This document shows positions 1 through 7,793 of a stretch of 24,979 bases of DNA, in pieces. The stretch lies in contig JBBRIE010000017.1 in the NCBI GenBank assembly GCA_038221545.1, forward strand, positions 1-24,979, given 5' to 3'. The stretch is from JBBQNY01 sp038221545 (GTDB lineage Bacteria > Pseudomonadota > Gammaproteobacteria > Xanthomonadales > Ahniellaceae). Each line of letters starts with the position of its first letter. The first letter of the stretch is position 1. Under the pieces are notes generated by a model that made no database searches, was not told the origin of the DNA, and saw only the letters and a list, made by a program, of their open reading frames with translations. The translations under genes were made by a program, and so were the position numbers.

Positions 1-179
1 CCGATCGACTGGTAGTTGATCTTCTTCTTCTTCGTCTTCGCGTAGTCGGCCGACCACTTTGCCATCACGGGATAGACGAACGAGGCGCCGGCGCCGGTGA
101 CGTCCGCCGCCAACGCCGGGCCGGCAAGGAACGCGGATAGCGCGAGCGCGACGACCTGCCGCTTGAGGGTATTCAACAT
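1..179 (-). CDS. pstS: Phosphate ABC transporter substrate-binding protein PstS (partial, N-terminus)
   Basis: The first 59 codons are present and the rest lies beyond the window edge. The translation begins with a Sec signal peptide (MLNTLKRQVVALALSAFLAG...ALA). The mature start is DVTGAGASFVYPVMAKWSAD, the hallmark N-terminus of PstS, where the 'GAGASF' loop helps bind phosphate. PstS is the periplasmic phosphate receptor of the high-affinity PstSCAB importer. The ATG at 179-177 is preceded by an AGGAGC ribosome site. A strong Pho box and -10-like hexamer lie upstream (230-263), as expected for a PhoB-activated gene. Downstream pst genes cannot be seen. The lysine-rich stretch near residues 49-54 is slightly unusual but in frame. 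Confidence 0.9.
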   Translation of the reverse strand, partial: MLNTLKRQVVALALSAFLAGPALAADVTGAGASFVYPVMAKWSADYAKTKKKKINYQSI

Positions 180-229
180 GGGGTTTGCTCCTGGAACCGA
201 ATGAGAAGGCGCACTCCGCGCAGGCGCCC

Positions 230-263
230 ATTGGATGGCAGCAAGATGACAGCCGGATGACAT
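230..263 (-). promoter_or_regulatory. Pho box and -10 element for pstS
   Basis: Read on the minus strand, 263-246 is ATGTCATCCGGCTGTCAT. This is two near-perfect PhoB half-sites (CTGTCAT type) with an 11-bp period. After exactly 10 nt comes TCCAAT (235-230), a -10-like hexamer. This matches the known PhoB-promoter layout, in which the box replaces the -35 element. The match was read by eye, and binding is inferred. Confidence 0.8.
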
Positions 264-300
264 GAACGCGGGACGTTCACGCACACGACGGTCGTTGCGG

Positions 301-1632
301 TCAGAAGTGGAACTGCATGCGCAGCTCGAAGATGTCCGGGTTGTCGTCGATCTCGCGGTTGACCAGCTGGTTGTTGTCGGCCGGGTCATCGGCATAGGGG
401 AAGGCCGGCGTGCGGCCGAAGAAGCGCGCACTGTCGACCTTCACGTAGTTCGCCATGAACTTGAAGTTCGAGCGCAAGTACCAGTTGACGCCGACCGTCC
501 AGGTGTCCATCTGGCCGCCAAGCACGCCGTCGACTGCGAAAGTGCTGGTCGGGTTCGAGCCGGGAACCGGATCGCCGTCATCGAGGTCGATGGTGTCGTA
601 GCGCAGGCCGAGCTGCCACATGCCCTTTGCAGGCTCGTTCGGCAGCGCGGTCACCGCCACGCCATCCTTGTAGGTCCAGGTCTCGCCGGTAATGTTCCAG
701 ACACCGGTGAGGTAGCCGCTGCTGCCGTCGAAATCGTCCGACTGGCGCGGGTTGCCGTTGTCGTAGCGGTCCGCGCTCGACTGCATGTACTCGGCCTGCA
801 GCTTGAACGGACCTCTCACCCACATGGCCTCGCCACCGATCGTCGACAGCCGGTCGACGTTGGTGAGGTTTCCGGTATCGACGAGGCGCACGACGCTGAG
901 GTCGGCGTCGGGTCGTGCACGCACGCGTACCGTGTCCCTGTCGGTGTCGAAGTCGACGTACGACACCCCGAAGTGCAGGATGTGCCCGGCCTCGTTGATC
1001 GACGCCCAGTTGCCGCGCACGCCAAAGCCCTGCCCCTGGGCGAGATTGCGCGTCAGCTCGCGGCCGAAATAACTCGAGGTGATGCCCCAGTTGTTGTCGC
1101 CGTAGCGGTGCGAAACGCCAACCCGGCGCGCCACGCCGAAAGTATTGGTGGCGAGCGCCTTGGAGATGAAATCGTTGTGGCGGGTCGAACCGAGTTCCTC
1201 GAGGCTGTTCGGCTGCTTGTATTGCCCGGCCTGCACGAAATGATTGGGATTGCCGCCGATCTTGTACTTGACGTTCGCGTCGAGCCACTTGCCCTGGCTG
1301 TTGACGGTGGTGGTGCCGGCAGCAGGGCCGTTGCTGACCACGACGCTCTTCTGCGTGCTTGCGTCGTACCCGAGCACCCATTCGAAGTTCTTCGGCCCCT
1401 TGCCCTTGAGGATGATCTCGGCGCGCCGCACCCCGAACTCGCTGTCCTTGCCATTCGCGCCGATCGCACCAAGGTCGGAGAAGTCGTTGTTGAACCAGTT
1501 CCCATCGGCCTGGAACAGGCCCTCGAACGCGATTTCCGAATCGGCAATCACGTCGAGCGCCACTTCGGCGCGCACGGGCACCGCCAGGGACGCGAGCAGC
1601 GCGATCGAGAGAAATCGGATGTTGGGCTTCAT
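301..1632 (-). CDS. Phosphate-selective porin, OprO/OprP (Porin_O_P) family
   Basis: This 443-aa outer-membrane beta-barrel opens with a signal peptide (MKPNIRFLSIALLASLAVPVRA). The mature part has features typical of Porin_O_P proteins: an N-terminal 'AFEGLFQADGNWFNND' strand, then 'FGVRRAEIILKGKGPKNFEW' and 'QAGQYKQPNSLEELGS'. It ends 'IFELRMQFHF' with a C-terminal Phe, the usual barrel-assembly signal. OprP and OprO in Pseudomonas are trimeric, anion-selective channels for phosphate and polyphosphate. The frame is open upstream to 1839, but ATG 1632 is chosen because it gives a clean signal peptide. Its neighbours pstS and the TonB receptor, plus its own Pho-box-like site, support a role in phosphate entry. 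Substrate specificity cannot be read from sequence. Confidence 0.87.
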   Translation of the reverse strand: MKPNIRFLSIALLASLAVPVRAEVALDVIADSEIAFEGLFQADGNWFNNDFSDLGAIGANGKDSEFGVRRAEIILKGKGPKNFEWVLGYDASTQKSVVVSNGPAAGTTTVNSQGKWLDANVKYKIGGNPNHFVQAGQYKQPNSLEELGSTRHNDFISKALATNTFGVARRVGVSHRYGDNNWGITSSYFGRELTRNLAQGQGFGVRGNWASINEAGHILHFGVSYVDFDTDRDTVRVRARPDADLSVVRLVDTGNLTNVDRLSTIGGEAMWVRGPFKLQAEYMQSSADRYDNGNPRQSDDFDGSSGYLTGVWNITGETWTYKDGVAVTALPNEPAKGMWQLGLRYDTIDLDDGDPVPGSNPTSTFAVDGVLGGQMDTWTVGVNWYLRSNFKFMANYVKVDSARFFGRTPAFPYADDPADNNQLVNREIDDNPDIFELRMQFHF

Positions 1633-1665
1633 GGTGCGGCCTGCGCGCTTGGAGCGGAGGCGCGC

Positions 1666-1699
1666 AGCGTATGACGGAAAGATTGCGTATTTGTTACAT
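1666..1699 (-). promoter_or_regulatory. Pho-box-like element and -10 for the porin gene
   Basis: On the minus strand 1699-1682 reads ATGTAACAAATACGCAAT, about 11 of 18 matches to the PhoB consensus, including the central A/T-rich spacer. It is followed after exactly 10 nt by TACGCT (1671-1666). This is the weakest of the four boxes, but the spacing matches the others and supports it. Confidence 0.6.
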
Positions 1700-1740
1700 G
1701 TCATCTCCGGCATCGTGAGACGCCCCGTCGACGTCGCACC

Positions 1741-1770
1741 AAAAGAAAGGCCGCCCGGAGGCGGCCTTTC
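1741..1770 (-). terminator. Rho-independent terminator after the beta-helix protein gene
   Basis: A perfect 11-bp stem GAAAGGCCGCC / GGCGGCCTTTC (1745-1755 with 1760-1770) encloses a 4-nt loop. Read on the minus strand it is followed directly by TTTT (1744-1741). It lies about 100 nt past the stop codon at 1876 and ahead of the porin promoter. It would therefore separate the two transcription units. Confidence 0.8.
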
Positions 1771-1875
1771 GGACTCGAAGGAACATGCGGTCAGGCGATC
1801 GCGGTAGCCATCACGCACGCACCTCGAATAGGTGGGCAACCGTCGTGGTCGACGTCGCCCGCTGGGCTCGTGGGA

Positions 1876-3606
1876 TCAGAGCGAACCCGGCACCGTCCAG
1901 TTGGCGGTCCAATCGTCGGAAGTCGAACTGAATGCGCCCTTGTACGTGGTCGGGTCGAAGAAGCTGTCGCCCGTGTTGAGCGCCGGTACCGCGAGTTGCC
2001 CCGCACGCGGGAAACGCCCATCAAGTACCGCGTTGATGTCGGCACCGCTCGAGTTGTTCGCACCGGCGTTGTACCAGGCCGCGACGGTGGTCGGCGGATT
2101 GGTGACGGTGCTGTCGTCGCGGAAGTTGGTGGCGCAGGCCACGTGGCTGCCGGTGATCGTGGTCGGCGACGGCTGGATCGCGGTGTACGTGGCGGCGTCC
2201 TGGATGCGCAGGCACGAGCTGGTGAAGTTGCCGCCGATCACGCTGTGGAAGTAGCGTCCCGACGAACCACGACGCAGGCGCATGCCCTCGATGCCACCCG
2301 CGCCGACCACCGTGACGTTGGCAACCAGCGGCTGGGTGCGCGGCAGCGCGTCGAAATTGCCATTGGAGGGTGCGTTGTCGGACTCTATGCCGCGACCGTC
2401 GTTCGTATCGAGGCCGGCGGCATCCTGCTTGATGTAGACGTACTGGATCTTGCCGCGATAGCCGAAGTCGAAATCCAGGTTGTCGTCGTCGTGGCCGGTC
2501 GCGACCAGGTGCTTCGCGTTGACTGTGCCGCCGAACATTTCGAAGGTGTCGTCGGTGCCATTTTGCGCATGCACGTAGTCGATCACGGTGCCCGCGCCCA
2601 CGCCGCCGAGCGTGAGGCTGTTGAGCTCCGCGTTCGGCGCGATGGTCTGCCCGGCATTGCGGATCTGCACGTAGCGCAGGACGCCGGACGAGTCATTGGC
2701 ATCGGCACCGCCGAACAGGATGTTGAGGTCGGCCTCGAACCCGATGCTGCCGCCCGGCGTTGCCGCACGGTTGACGGGTGCCTTGCCGGCGATGAACAGG
2801 CCTGCCCACGAACCGGGGGTATTGGTCGGACCGTCGAAGATGATCGGCGCGTTGGCGGTGCCGTTGGCGAAGATCTTCGAGCCCGGCTGCACCACCATGT
2901 AGTCGGACGAACCACCGCGGCCGCGCAGCACGGTACCCGCGTCGATGGTCAGGTTGGCAGGTGCCTGCGTCGCCGCGTTGAGGGCGGTGCCGACGTTGAC
3001 CTTGCCGTCGATGAGGTAGGTCGCGTTGTTGGTCAGGCGCACGTCACCCGCAAGCGTGCCCGAGAGGACGCAGGTGGCCGTCGCGCCGGCAAGGGCGGTG
3101 GTGCCGGTCGGGCAGGTCGTGAACGCCGCCGAGGACGCGCAGTTCGGATTGACGATGAACGGCACGTAGTTGAAGGTCGTGGCCGGCAGGCCGGCGCCCG
3201 CGGCATTGGGCGTGAACTGGACGCCGATGCTGCTGCAGGAGTTGATCGTGACGCGCGCAGTGCCGACCTGGGTGCCGGCGAGCGGCGTCGGAGGCGTGAA
3301 CGGGAGGCCGAAGTTGCCGCCGGCGAAGCGCCGGACGATGACGGACGGCGCCACGGTCTGGCCGTTGGCGAATTCTTCCTGGATCGTCAGCCACACGTCG
3401 TTGCCGGCCGTGTCGTAGGTGAACATGGCGCCGAAGAACACTGCGCCGTTCGTGGTGGGCACCGCATCGAGCATCAGCCCGCGGCCATTCTCGGTGCCGT
3501 TGTGGAGATAGGCGCCGTCGAAGGTGTTGTTGAGCGATAGCGCGTGCGCGGAACCGCCGGCGAACGTGAGGGCGATGGCAAGTGCAAGGCGACGTGAAGT
3601 CAGCAT
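1876..3606 (-). CDS. Secreted beta-helix-like protein linked to a TonB receptor, function unknown
   Basis: This 576-aa exported protein has a signal peptide cut after about residue 22 (...GGSAHA). Residues of about 25-75 contain 'GRGLML' and 'FTYDTAGNDVWL', resembling a small domain common in secreted xanthomonad proteins. The rest is rich in G, N, D, V and T in a regular turn-strand pattern, as in right-handed parallel beta-helices. Its most distinctive motif is 'TDDTFEMFGG...GHDDDNLDFDFGYRG'. I know such proteins only as uncharacterised partners of TonB receptors and assign no activity. The acidic DDD/DFD cluster could bind Ca2+ or other cations, which is inference. A GGAG site precedes ATG 3606. 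Tandem Pho boxes lie upstream and a strong terminator downstream, so it is its own phosphate-controlled unit. Confidence 0.8.
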   Translation of the reverse strand: MLTSRRLALAIALTFAGGSAHALSLNNTFDGAYLHNGTENGRGLMLDAVPTTNGAVFFGAMFTYDTAGNDVWLTIQEEFANGQTVAPSVIVRRFAGGNFGLPFTPPTPLAGTQVGTARVTINSCSSIGVQFTPNAAGAGLPATTFNYVPFIVNPNCASSAAFTTCPTGTTALAGATATCVLSGTLAGDVRLTNNATYLIDGKVNVGTALNAATQAPANLTIDAGTVLRGRGGSSDYMVVQPGSKIFANGTANAPIIFDGPTNTPGSWAGLFIAGKAPVNRAATPGGSIGFEADLNILFGGADANDSSGVLRYVQIRNAGQTIAPNAELNSLTLGGVGAGTVIDYVHAQNGTDDTFEMFGGTVNAKHLVATGHDDDNLDFDFGYRGKIQYVYIKQDAAGLDTNDGRGIESDNAPSNGNFDALPRTQPLVANVTVVGAGGIEGMRLRRGSSGRYFHSVIGGNFTSSCLRIQDAATYTAIQPSPTTITGSHVACATNFRDDSTVTNPPTTVAAWYNAGANNSSGADINAVLDGRFPRAGQLAVPALNTGDSFFDPTTYKGAFSSTSDDWTANWTVPGSL

Positions 3607-3657
3607 TCTGATGCTCCAAGGGTGGAAAGGGACGCGGCGTACCCAGCGCGATGCGAC

Positions 3658-3713
3658 ACCCTAGGTGCCTGACATGACAGTCGCGGTTGAGCGGGACTAC
3701 AGATTTGTTGCAG
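3658..3713 (-). promoter_or_regulatory. Tandem Pho boxes and -10 for the beta-helix protein gene
   Basis: Four half-sites fall on an 11-bp register reading from 3713 to 3674 on the minus strand: CTGCAAC, CTGTAGT, CTCAACC and a perfect CTGTCAT. The distal box (3713-3696, CTGCAACAAATCTGTAGT) matches 13 of 18 consensus bases. After the last half-site, 10 nt lead to TAGGGT (3663-3658), the same spacing seen at the neighbouring boxes. Two PhoB dimers could bind side by side. Confidence 0.72.
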
Positions 3714-3833
3714 CGGCGACCGGATTCAGGCTGGGGCCGGACTCGTGACGGCAGTGCGCCGCGACGGGTGCGCAGCACGAGCTTCCATGCGGCCGATTGA
3801 CGGGCCGGCCTTCGGCAGCCAGTGCGGGGCTAG

Positions 3834-3848
3834 CCGCCCAAGGGGCGG
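3834..3848 (-). terminator. Short hairpin just after the TonB receptor gene (weak terminator candidate)
   Basis: CCGCCC (3834-3839) pairs with GGGCGG (3843-3848) around a 3-nt loop, 5 nt beyond the receptor stop codon. There is no U-tract on the minus strand. It may only protect the 3' end or weakly slow polymerase. Confidence 0.3.
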
Positions 3849-3852
3849 TCGC

Positions 3853-6800
3853 TCAGTCGAGCGACGGACGCCATTCGACGCTCACCAGCACTTCGCGGCC
3901 GCGGTCGAACTCGCGGGTGATCTCGCCACCCTGGGTGTACTCGATCGTGGGATCGAGCAGGTTGCGCAGCCGCAGCTTCCAGCTCCACTCCTCCGCGAAC
4001 TTGTGCGAATACACGAAGTCGAGCTGATTCACGCCTTCCTCGTAGATGTCCGGCGCACCGGAGGTGCCAACCTGCGAGATGCGTCGCCCGAAGCGGTTGA
4101 ACAACAGCGTCGCCTCGTGGTTGCCGTCGGGGCTCTGAAAGCCCAATTGGAGATTGACGAGGTAGCGCGACTGGCCCTGCAGTGGACGCACCGAGTTGGT
4201 CTGGATCGACGGGTTCGCGCCCAGGTCGACTTCGGAATCGATCCACGCGTAGTTGGCCCCGATGAAGAAACTCTCCCACGGGAACGCCTCGCCGCTGCGT
4301 TCGCCGAGCCAGGTGTCCGCCACGAAATCGAGGTACTTGAACGCCTCGATCTCGATCCCGTAATTGGTCGCGGAATCGGCGTTGGCAAACGACACCACGT
4401 CGCCTGTTCCCGCAAATTGGATCCGCTCGATCGGGTTCGAGAAATCCTTGTAGAAAAGGGACGCGGCGAATACCTCGGTGGGCGAGAAGAAGTACTCGTA
4501 GCGGAGGTCCACGTTGCGGACCTCGGTCTGCACGAGATCGGGATTGCCGATCGCCTCGATGTCGAGCAGTGGCTCGGTGAAGGGTGCCGCGGAGAGTTCA
4601 CGGAAGTCGGGCCGCGACACGGTCTCCGAATACGCGAAGCGCCATTGCGAATCGGCGTTCCAGAGCCACGTCGCGGAGAACGACGGCAGCCAGTCGGAGC
4701 TGTCGAGCGAGGCGACAATCGGCTCGTCAGCCGGGTTTAGCGAGAACGTCGTGACGTTCTGCTCGTTGTCCTCGAAGCGCGCGCCGAGCGCGAAGCGCCA
4801 CTGCTCGCCGAGCGCGAGGTCGGCGGACAGGAACGCCGCATCGAGTTTCTGGTCCGCGAGGTAGTTGTCGGTGCCACGCGTCACTTCGCGCAGCACGAAT
4901 CCGTCCGGCCCGATGGTGCCAGGGTTGAGGATGGCATCGAGGCTGTCGTTCGCGCGCAGGTCCGGATCGTTGGCAAGGGGCCCCCCGACCAGGTACTGGA
5001 AACGGCGGATGGCCGAATCACGCTCCCGTTCCAGCACGCTGCCTCCTGCGCTGAACGTCAGGTAGTTGTCGCCGAATACCAGCGGCAGTTCCGCGCGCAG
5101 CTGGTACTCGTCGGCGTCGTCGTCGAGGGTCGCGAACGTGACCTGGTTGCTGCTCGAACTCGTGGAGAAGCGGAGCTCGCCGCTGTTCTCGTCGAGGTCG
5201 CGACGGTAATCGCGCGCGAACGGCGCCTCGCGACCCGCCCTCGAGAGCGTGTACTGCCAGTCGAGGCTCAGCCCGGACAACTCCGGGAAAGCGTGCTGGC
5301 CCGACAACTGGTGCGTACGAAGTTCGTTCTCTTCCCATTCGAGGCGGGTGAAGGTCGACTGCTGGTCGATGTCGCCATCGAAGTAGCCTTCGTCCACGCG
5401 GGTCTCGTCCTCGGTCTGGCGTACCAGCAGGCTGGCGAGGCCGAGGCTGTGGTCGGCATTGATCTCGAGCCCGAGGTTCACGAATGCGCCCAGCTCGATG
5501 ACCCGTTCCGTCTTGTCGCGCACGAACTCGCGGCTCGGTACCAGCGTGGATTCGCCCTGCACCGCGAATACGCGCCGCTGCTCGTTGAAGGTGTTGTCCC
5601 ACTTGTGGTCGTAGCGCAGCGCGGCCAGTACGCCGAAACGCATGCCGCCCCAGATGTCCCAGCCGTTGCCGATCGCCCCGGCAAAGGTGCCGTTCGGCGG
5701 CAGCGAGTCGCGGCGCGTGTCGAAGCCCCCCGCCGCGAGGTCCTCGCCGAATGTCTCGATCTCCGCCGGCGTGAACCCTTGCATGTTGAACGGGGTCTGC
5801 GGGGTGATCTGGCCGCCACCGGCGATGGCGTCCGCAATGGAATCCGGCAGCTCGCGGGCGCCGTCGTCGTAGCCGGTCCAGTCGCGGTTGCCACCGTCGT
5901 GGCGCAGGCCGTCGTCGAAAGTGGTGCCGTCGATCCAGCCGAGACCGAAAGAGACCTTGGCGATCGGCTTGTCGGGCACCGCGCGGGTGCGCAACATGAT
6001 CGTGCCGCCGGCAAACTCGCCCGGCATGTCGGGCGAATAGCTCTTCTGCACGACCACACCCTCGAGCATTTCCGTCGGGAAGAGATCGAGGGGCACCACG
6101 CGGCGGGTGGGATCGGGGCTCGGGATCTGGGCACCGTTGAGCAGCACGCTCGAATAGCGCTCGCCGAGGCCACGCACATACACGTACTTGCCGTCGACCA
6201 GCGACAGGCCGGTGACGCGCTTGAGGGCCGCGCCCGTGTCCGAGTCGCCGGCACGCGAGATCTGCTCGGACGACAGCGTCTCCGACACCTGTGCACTGGC
6301 GCGGCGCTCGTCCGTGTAGGCGGCCTGGTCGTCGACGCGCTGTGCCTGCCCGGTCACCGTGACGCCTTCGAGTGTCGTTTCGGACTCGGGCGATTCGTCG
6401 ACCACGTCAACCGAGGCCAGCGTCTGCGCGGTATCGGCAGTCGCCACGACGTCGGTTTCCGCCTCAGTGCCGGCTGCGACCGCAGCGGGCGCGGGCGCGG
6501 TGTCGATCGTCCTGTCGCCGTGCAGGTTGCTGCGCACGGTGTAGATCGGCGCGCGGCCGGGGGTCAGCGAGGCGGATACCTGCACCTGCTCGCCGTCGGC
6601 AAGCTCAAGTTCGAATTCGAGGAGTTCCTCCTCGCCGCGCCTGAGCACGAAGGCATGCTTGCCGGGCTCGGCCTGGGTACCCACCGAACCGTTGGCCGCG
6701 GTGGTGCCCGCAACCTTGGCATCGACGGACAGCTCGATGGCCGGCTGCGGCTTGGCCTGCTCGTACACGTACACCCATACGGCAGCAGGTGCGGCGTGCA

Positions 6801-6861
6801 CATTGAAGGCGGCCAACATCGCCAGCGCCAGCGGCGTGAAGCGGCGGGATTTCGTTTTCAT
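3853..6861 (-). CDS. TonB-dependent outer-membrane receptor, Pho-controlled
   Basis: This 1002-aa receptor has a signal peptide (about residues 1-24). Residues of about 27-120 form a small beta-rich domain resembling PEGA or carboxypeptidase-regulatory folds ('GKHAFVLRRGEEELLEFELEL'). A flexible Ala/Thr/Glu-rich linker follows. 'TLEGVTVTG' (about 163-171) is a TonB-box-like segment. The plug spans about 185-295 with 'KYVYVRGLGERYSSVLLNGAQ' and 'GEFAGGTIMLRT'. The remainder is a large barrel ending 'LVSVEWRPSLD'. Such receptors use TonB/ExbBD energy to import ligands too scarce or too large for porins. Under Pho control the ligand is probably a phosphorus compound, but this is inference. The ATG at 6861 lacks a normal ribosome site: the preceding bases on the coding strand are CCTCCTCCC. 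Confidence 0.88.
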   Translation of the reverse strand: MKTKSRRFTPLALAMLAAFNVHAAPAAVWVYVYEQAKPQPAIELSVDAKVAGTTAANGSVGTQAEPGKHAFVLRRGEEELLEFELELADGEQVQVSASLTPGRAPIYTVRSNLHGDRTIDTAPAPAAVAAGTEAETDVVATADTAQTLASVDVVDESPESETTLEGVTVTGQAQRVDDQAAYTDERRASAQVSETLSSEQISRAGDSDTGAALKRVTGLSLVDGKYVYVRGLGERYSSVLLNGAQIPSPDPTRRVVPLDLFPTEMLEGVVVQKSYSPDMPGEFAGGTIMLRTRAVPDKPIAKVSFGLGWIDGTTFDDGLRHDGGNRDWTGYDDGARELPDSIADAIAGGGQITPQTPFNMQGFTPAEIETFGEDLAAGGFDTRRDSLPPNGTFAGAIGNGWDIWGGMRFGVLAALRYDHKWDNTFNEQRRVFAVQGESTLVPSREFVRDKTERVIELGAFVNLGLEINADHSLGLASLLVRQTEDETRVDEGYFDGDIDQQSTFTRLEWEENELRTHQLSGQHAFPELSGLSLDWQYTLSRAGREAPFARDYRRDLDENSGELRFSTSSSSNQVTFATLDDDADEYQLRAELPLVFGDNYLTFSAGGSVLERERDSAIRRFQYLVGGPLANDPDLRANDSLDAILNPGTIGPDGFVLREVTRGTDNYLADQKLDAAFLSADLALGEQWRFALGARFEDNEQNVTTFSLNPADEPIVASLDSSDWLPSFSATWLWNADSQWRFAYSETVSRPDFRELSAAPFTEPLLDIEAIGNPDLVQTEVRNVDLRYEYFFSPTEVFAASLFYKDFSNPIERIQFAGTGDVVSFANADSATNYGIEIEAFKYLDFVADTWLGERSGEAFPWESFFIGANYAWIDSEVDLGANPSIQTNSVRPLQGQSRYLVNLQLGFQSPDGNHEATLLFNRFGRRISQVGTSGAPDIYEEGVNQLDFVYSHKFAEEWSWKLRLRNLLDPTIEYTQGGEITREFDRGREVLVSVEWRPSLD

Positions 6862-6933
6862 GGGAGGAGGACCGGAATCGACAGGGGATCGCGGCGGCGC
6901 CGATGGCGGCCTGCCGGGGATACGACGCTGCGG

Positions 6934-6967
6934 ACTCTATGTGCGCGCGATTGCAGATTTATGACTT
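6934..6967 (-). promoter_or_regulatory. Pho box and -10 for the TonB receptor gene
   Basis: The minus strand 6967-6950 reads AAGTCATAAATCTGCAAT, matching 14 of 18 bases of the E. coli PhoB consensus, including an unbroken GTCATAAATCTG core. After 10 nt comes TAGAGT (6939-6934). This is the clearest box in the window by overall match. Confidence 0.82.
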
Positions 6968-7062
6968 GGCGTGAGGCACGCCCTGCGGCGCGTTGCCTTG
7001 CGGGCCCCTGAAAGAGATGAACGGGCTCGTCCGCTTCATCGAACGGCAACCTTGCACGGGAT

Positions 7063-7120
7063 TGCTCCGCGGAGCACGCGGGACCGGCGCATCGATCCCG
7101 CACGCCTGCCGCGAGGCGTG
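7063..7120 (-). terminator. Two inverted repeats after aqpS (possible operon end)
   Basis: CACGCCT (7101-7107) pairs with AGGCGTG (7114-7120) around 6 nt, 7 nt past the aqpS stop. A perfect 14-bp palindrome TGCTCCGCGGAGCA follows at 7063-7076. Neither has a U-run on the minus strand, so intrinsic termination is uncertain. They could be a transcript-end structure or a protein-binding site. Confidence 0.35.
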
Positions 7121-7127
7121 AGCGGGT

Positions 7128-7793
7128 TCAGGGTTCGCGCGGAGGAGGCCCGGGCCCGAACAGGCGGAACACCGCGCAGGCCAGCAACGCACCCGCCAGC
7201 TGCGCGGCGATGAAGGCGGGCGCGTCGTCGGGGCGGATGCCCGCGAAGGTCTGCGTGAGCGCGCGCGCGATCGTCACGGCGGGATTGGCGAACGACGTGC
7301 TCGACGTGAACCAGTACGCCGCGAAGATGTAACTCCCGACCAGCGCGGGCACCGCGAGCGGACGGTGCCGCACGCCGAGCAATATCGTAAGCAGCAGTCC
7401 GAACGTTGCGACACCCTCGGCCAGCCACTGCGCACCGCCGGTCCGCACGTGGTTCCCGGGCCGCACCAGCGGCAGCTCGAACATCGCGTGGGCGACGACC
7501 ACGCCGAGGATCGCGCCGACGACCTGCACGGCGACGTAGGCGAGCGATGCGCGCGTGGAGAGCTCGCCTCGCAGTCGCATCGCGAGCGTGACCGCGGGAT
7601 TGAAGTGCGCGCCCGAGATCGGGCCGAACAGCACGATCAGCACGTACAGCATCCCGGCGGTCGCGCCCGCATTGGCCAGCAACGCGACGCCGTCGTTGCC
7701 GCCGGACAGGTTCCTGCCCATGATCCCCGAGCCCACCACCGTCGCGAGCAGCAACGCGGTGCCGAGGAATTCGGCGAGCAGTCGTTGCGGCAT
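7128..7793 (-). CDS. aqpS: Arsenic-operon aquaporin (AqpS-like MIP channel)
   Basis: This 221-aa membrane channel has six hydrophobic helices and two pore half-helices with NPA motifs at residues 65-67 (GAHFNPAVT) and 170-172 (SFANPAVT). The residue after the second NPA is Val, not the Arg of ordinary aquaporin selectivity filters. A more open pore able to pass larger neutral solutes such as As(OH)3 is likely. In Sinorhizobium meliloti an AqpS in an ars operon lets arsenite leave the cell after ArsC makes it. The same pairing is seen here: its ATG shares one base with the arsC stop (TGATG). No arsB or acr3 gene is nearby, so this may be the main exit. The start MPQRLLAEFLG is chosen for that overlap and for the direct entry into helix 1. 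Confidence 0.87.
   Translation of the reverse strand: MPQRLLAEFLGTALLLATVVGSGIMGRNLSGGNDGVALLANAGATAGMLYVLIVLFGPISGAHFNPAVTLAMRLRGELSTRASLAYVAVQVVGAILGVVVAHAMFELPLVRPGNHVRTGGAQWLAEGVATFGLLLTILLGVRHRPLAVPALVGSYIFAAYWFTSSTSFANPAVTIARALTQTFAGIRPDDAPAFIAAQLAGALLACAVFRLFGPGPPPREP

Noticed and set aside
262..1674. Long plus-strand open frame opposite the porin
   Set aside because: It mirrors the porin codons, is Val/Arg/Ala-rich without a domain, and lacks a ribosome site. The porin frame has a signal peptide and family motifs.
1870..3540. 556-codon plus-strand open frame opposite the secreted protein
   Set aside because: Its Arg/Val/Gly-rich composition is a reverse-strand shadow of a high-GC gene. 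The minus-strand frame has the signal peptide, ribosome site, Pho boxes and terminator.
5293..7011. 572-codon plus-strand open frame opposite the TonB receptor
   Set aside because: It has no recognisable motifs, and runs through the receptor's signal peptide, start and Pho box on the other strand.
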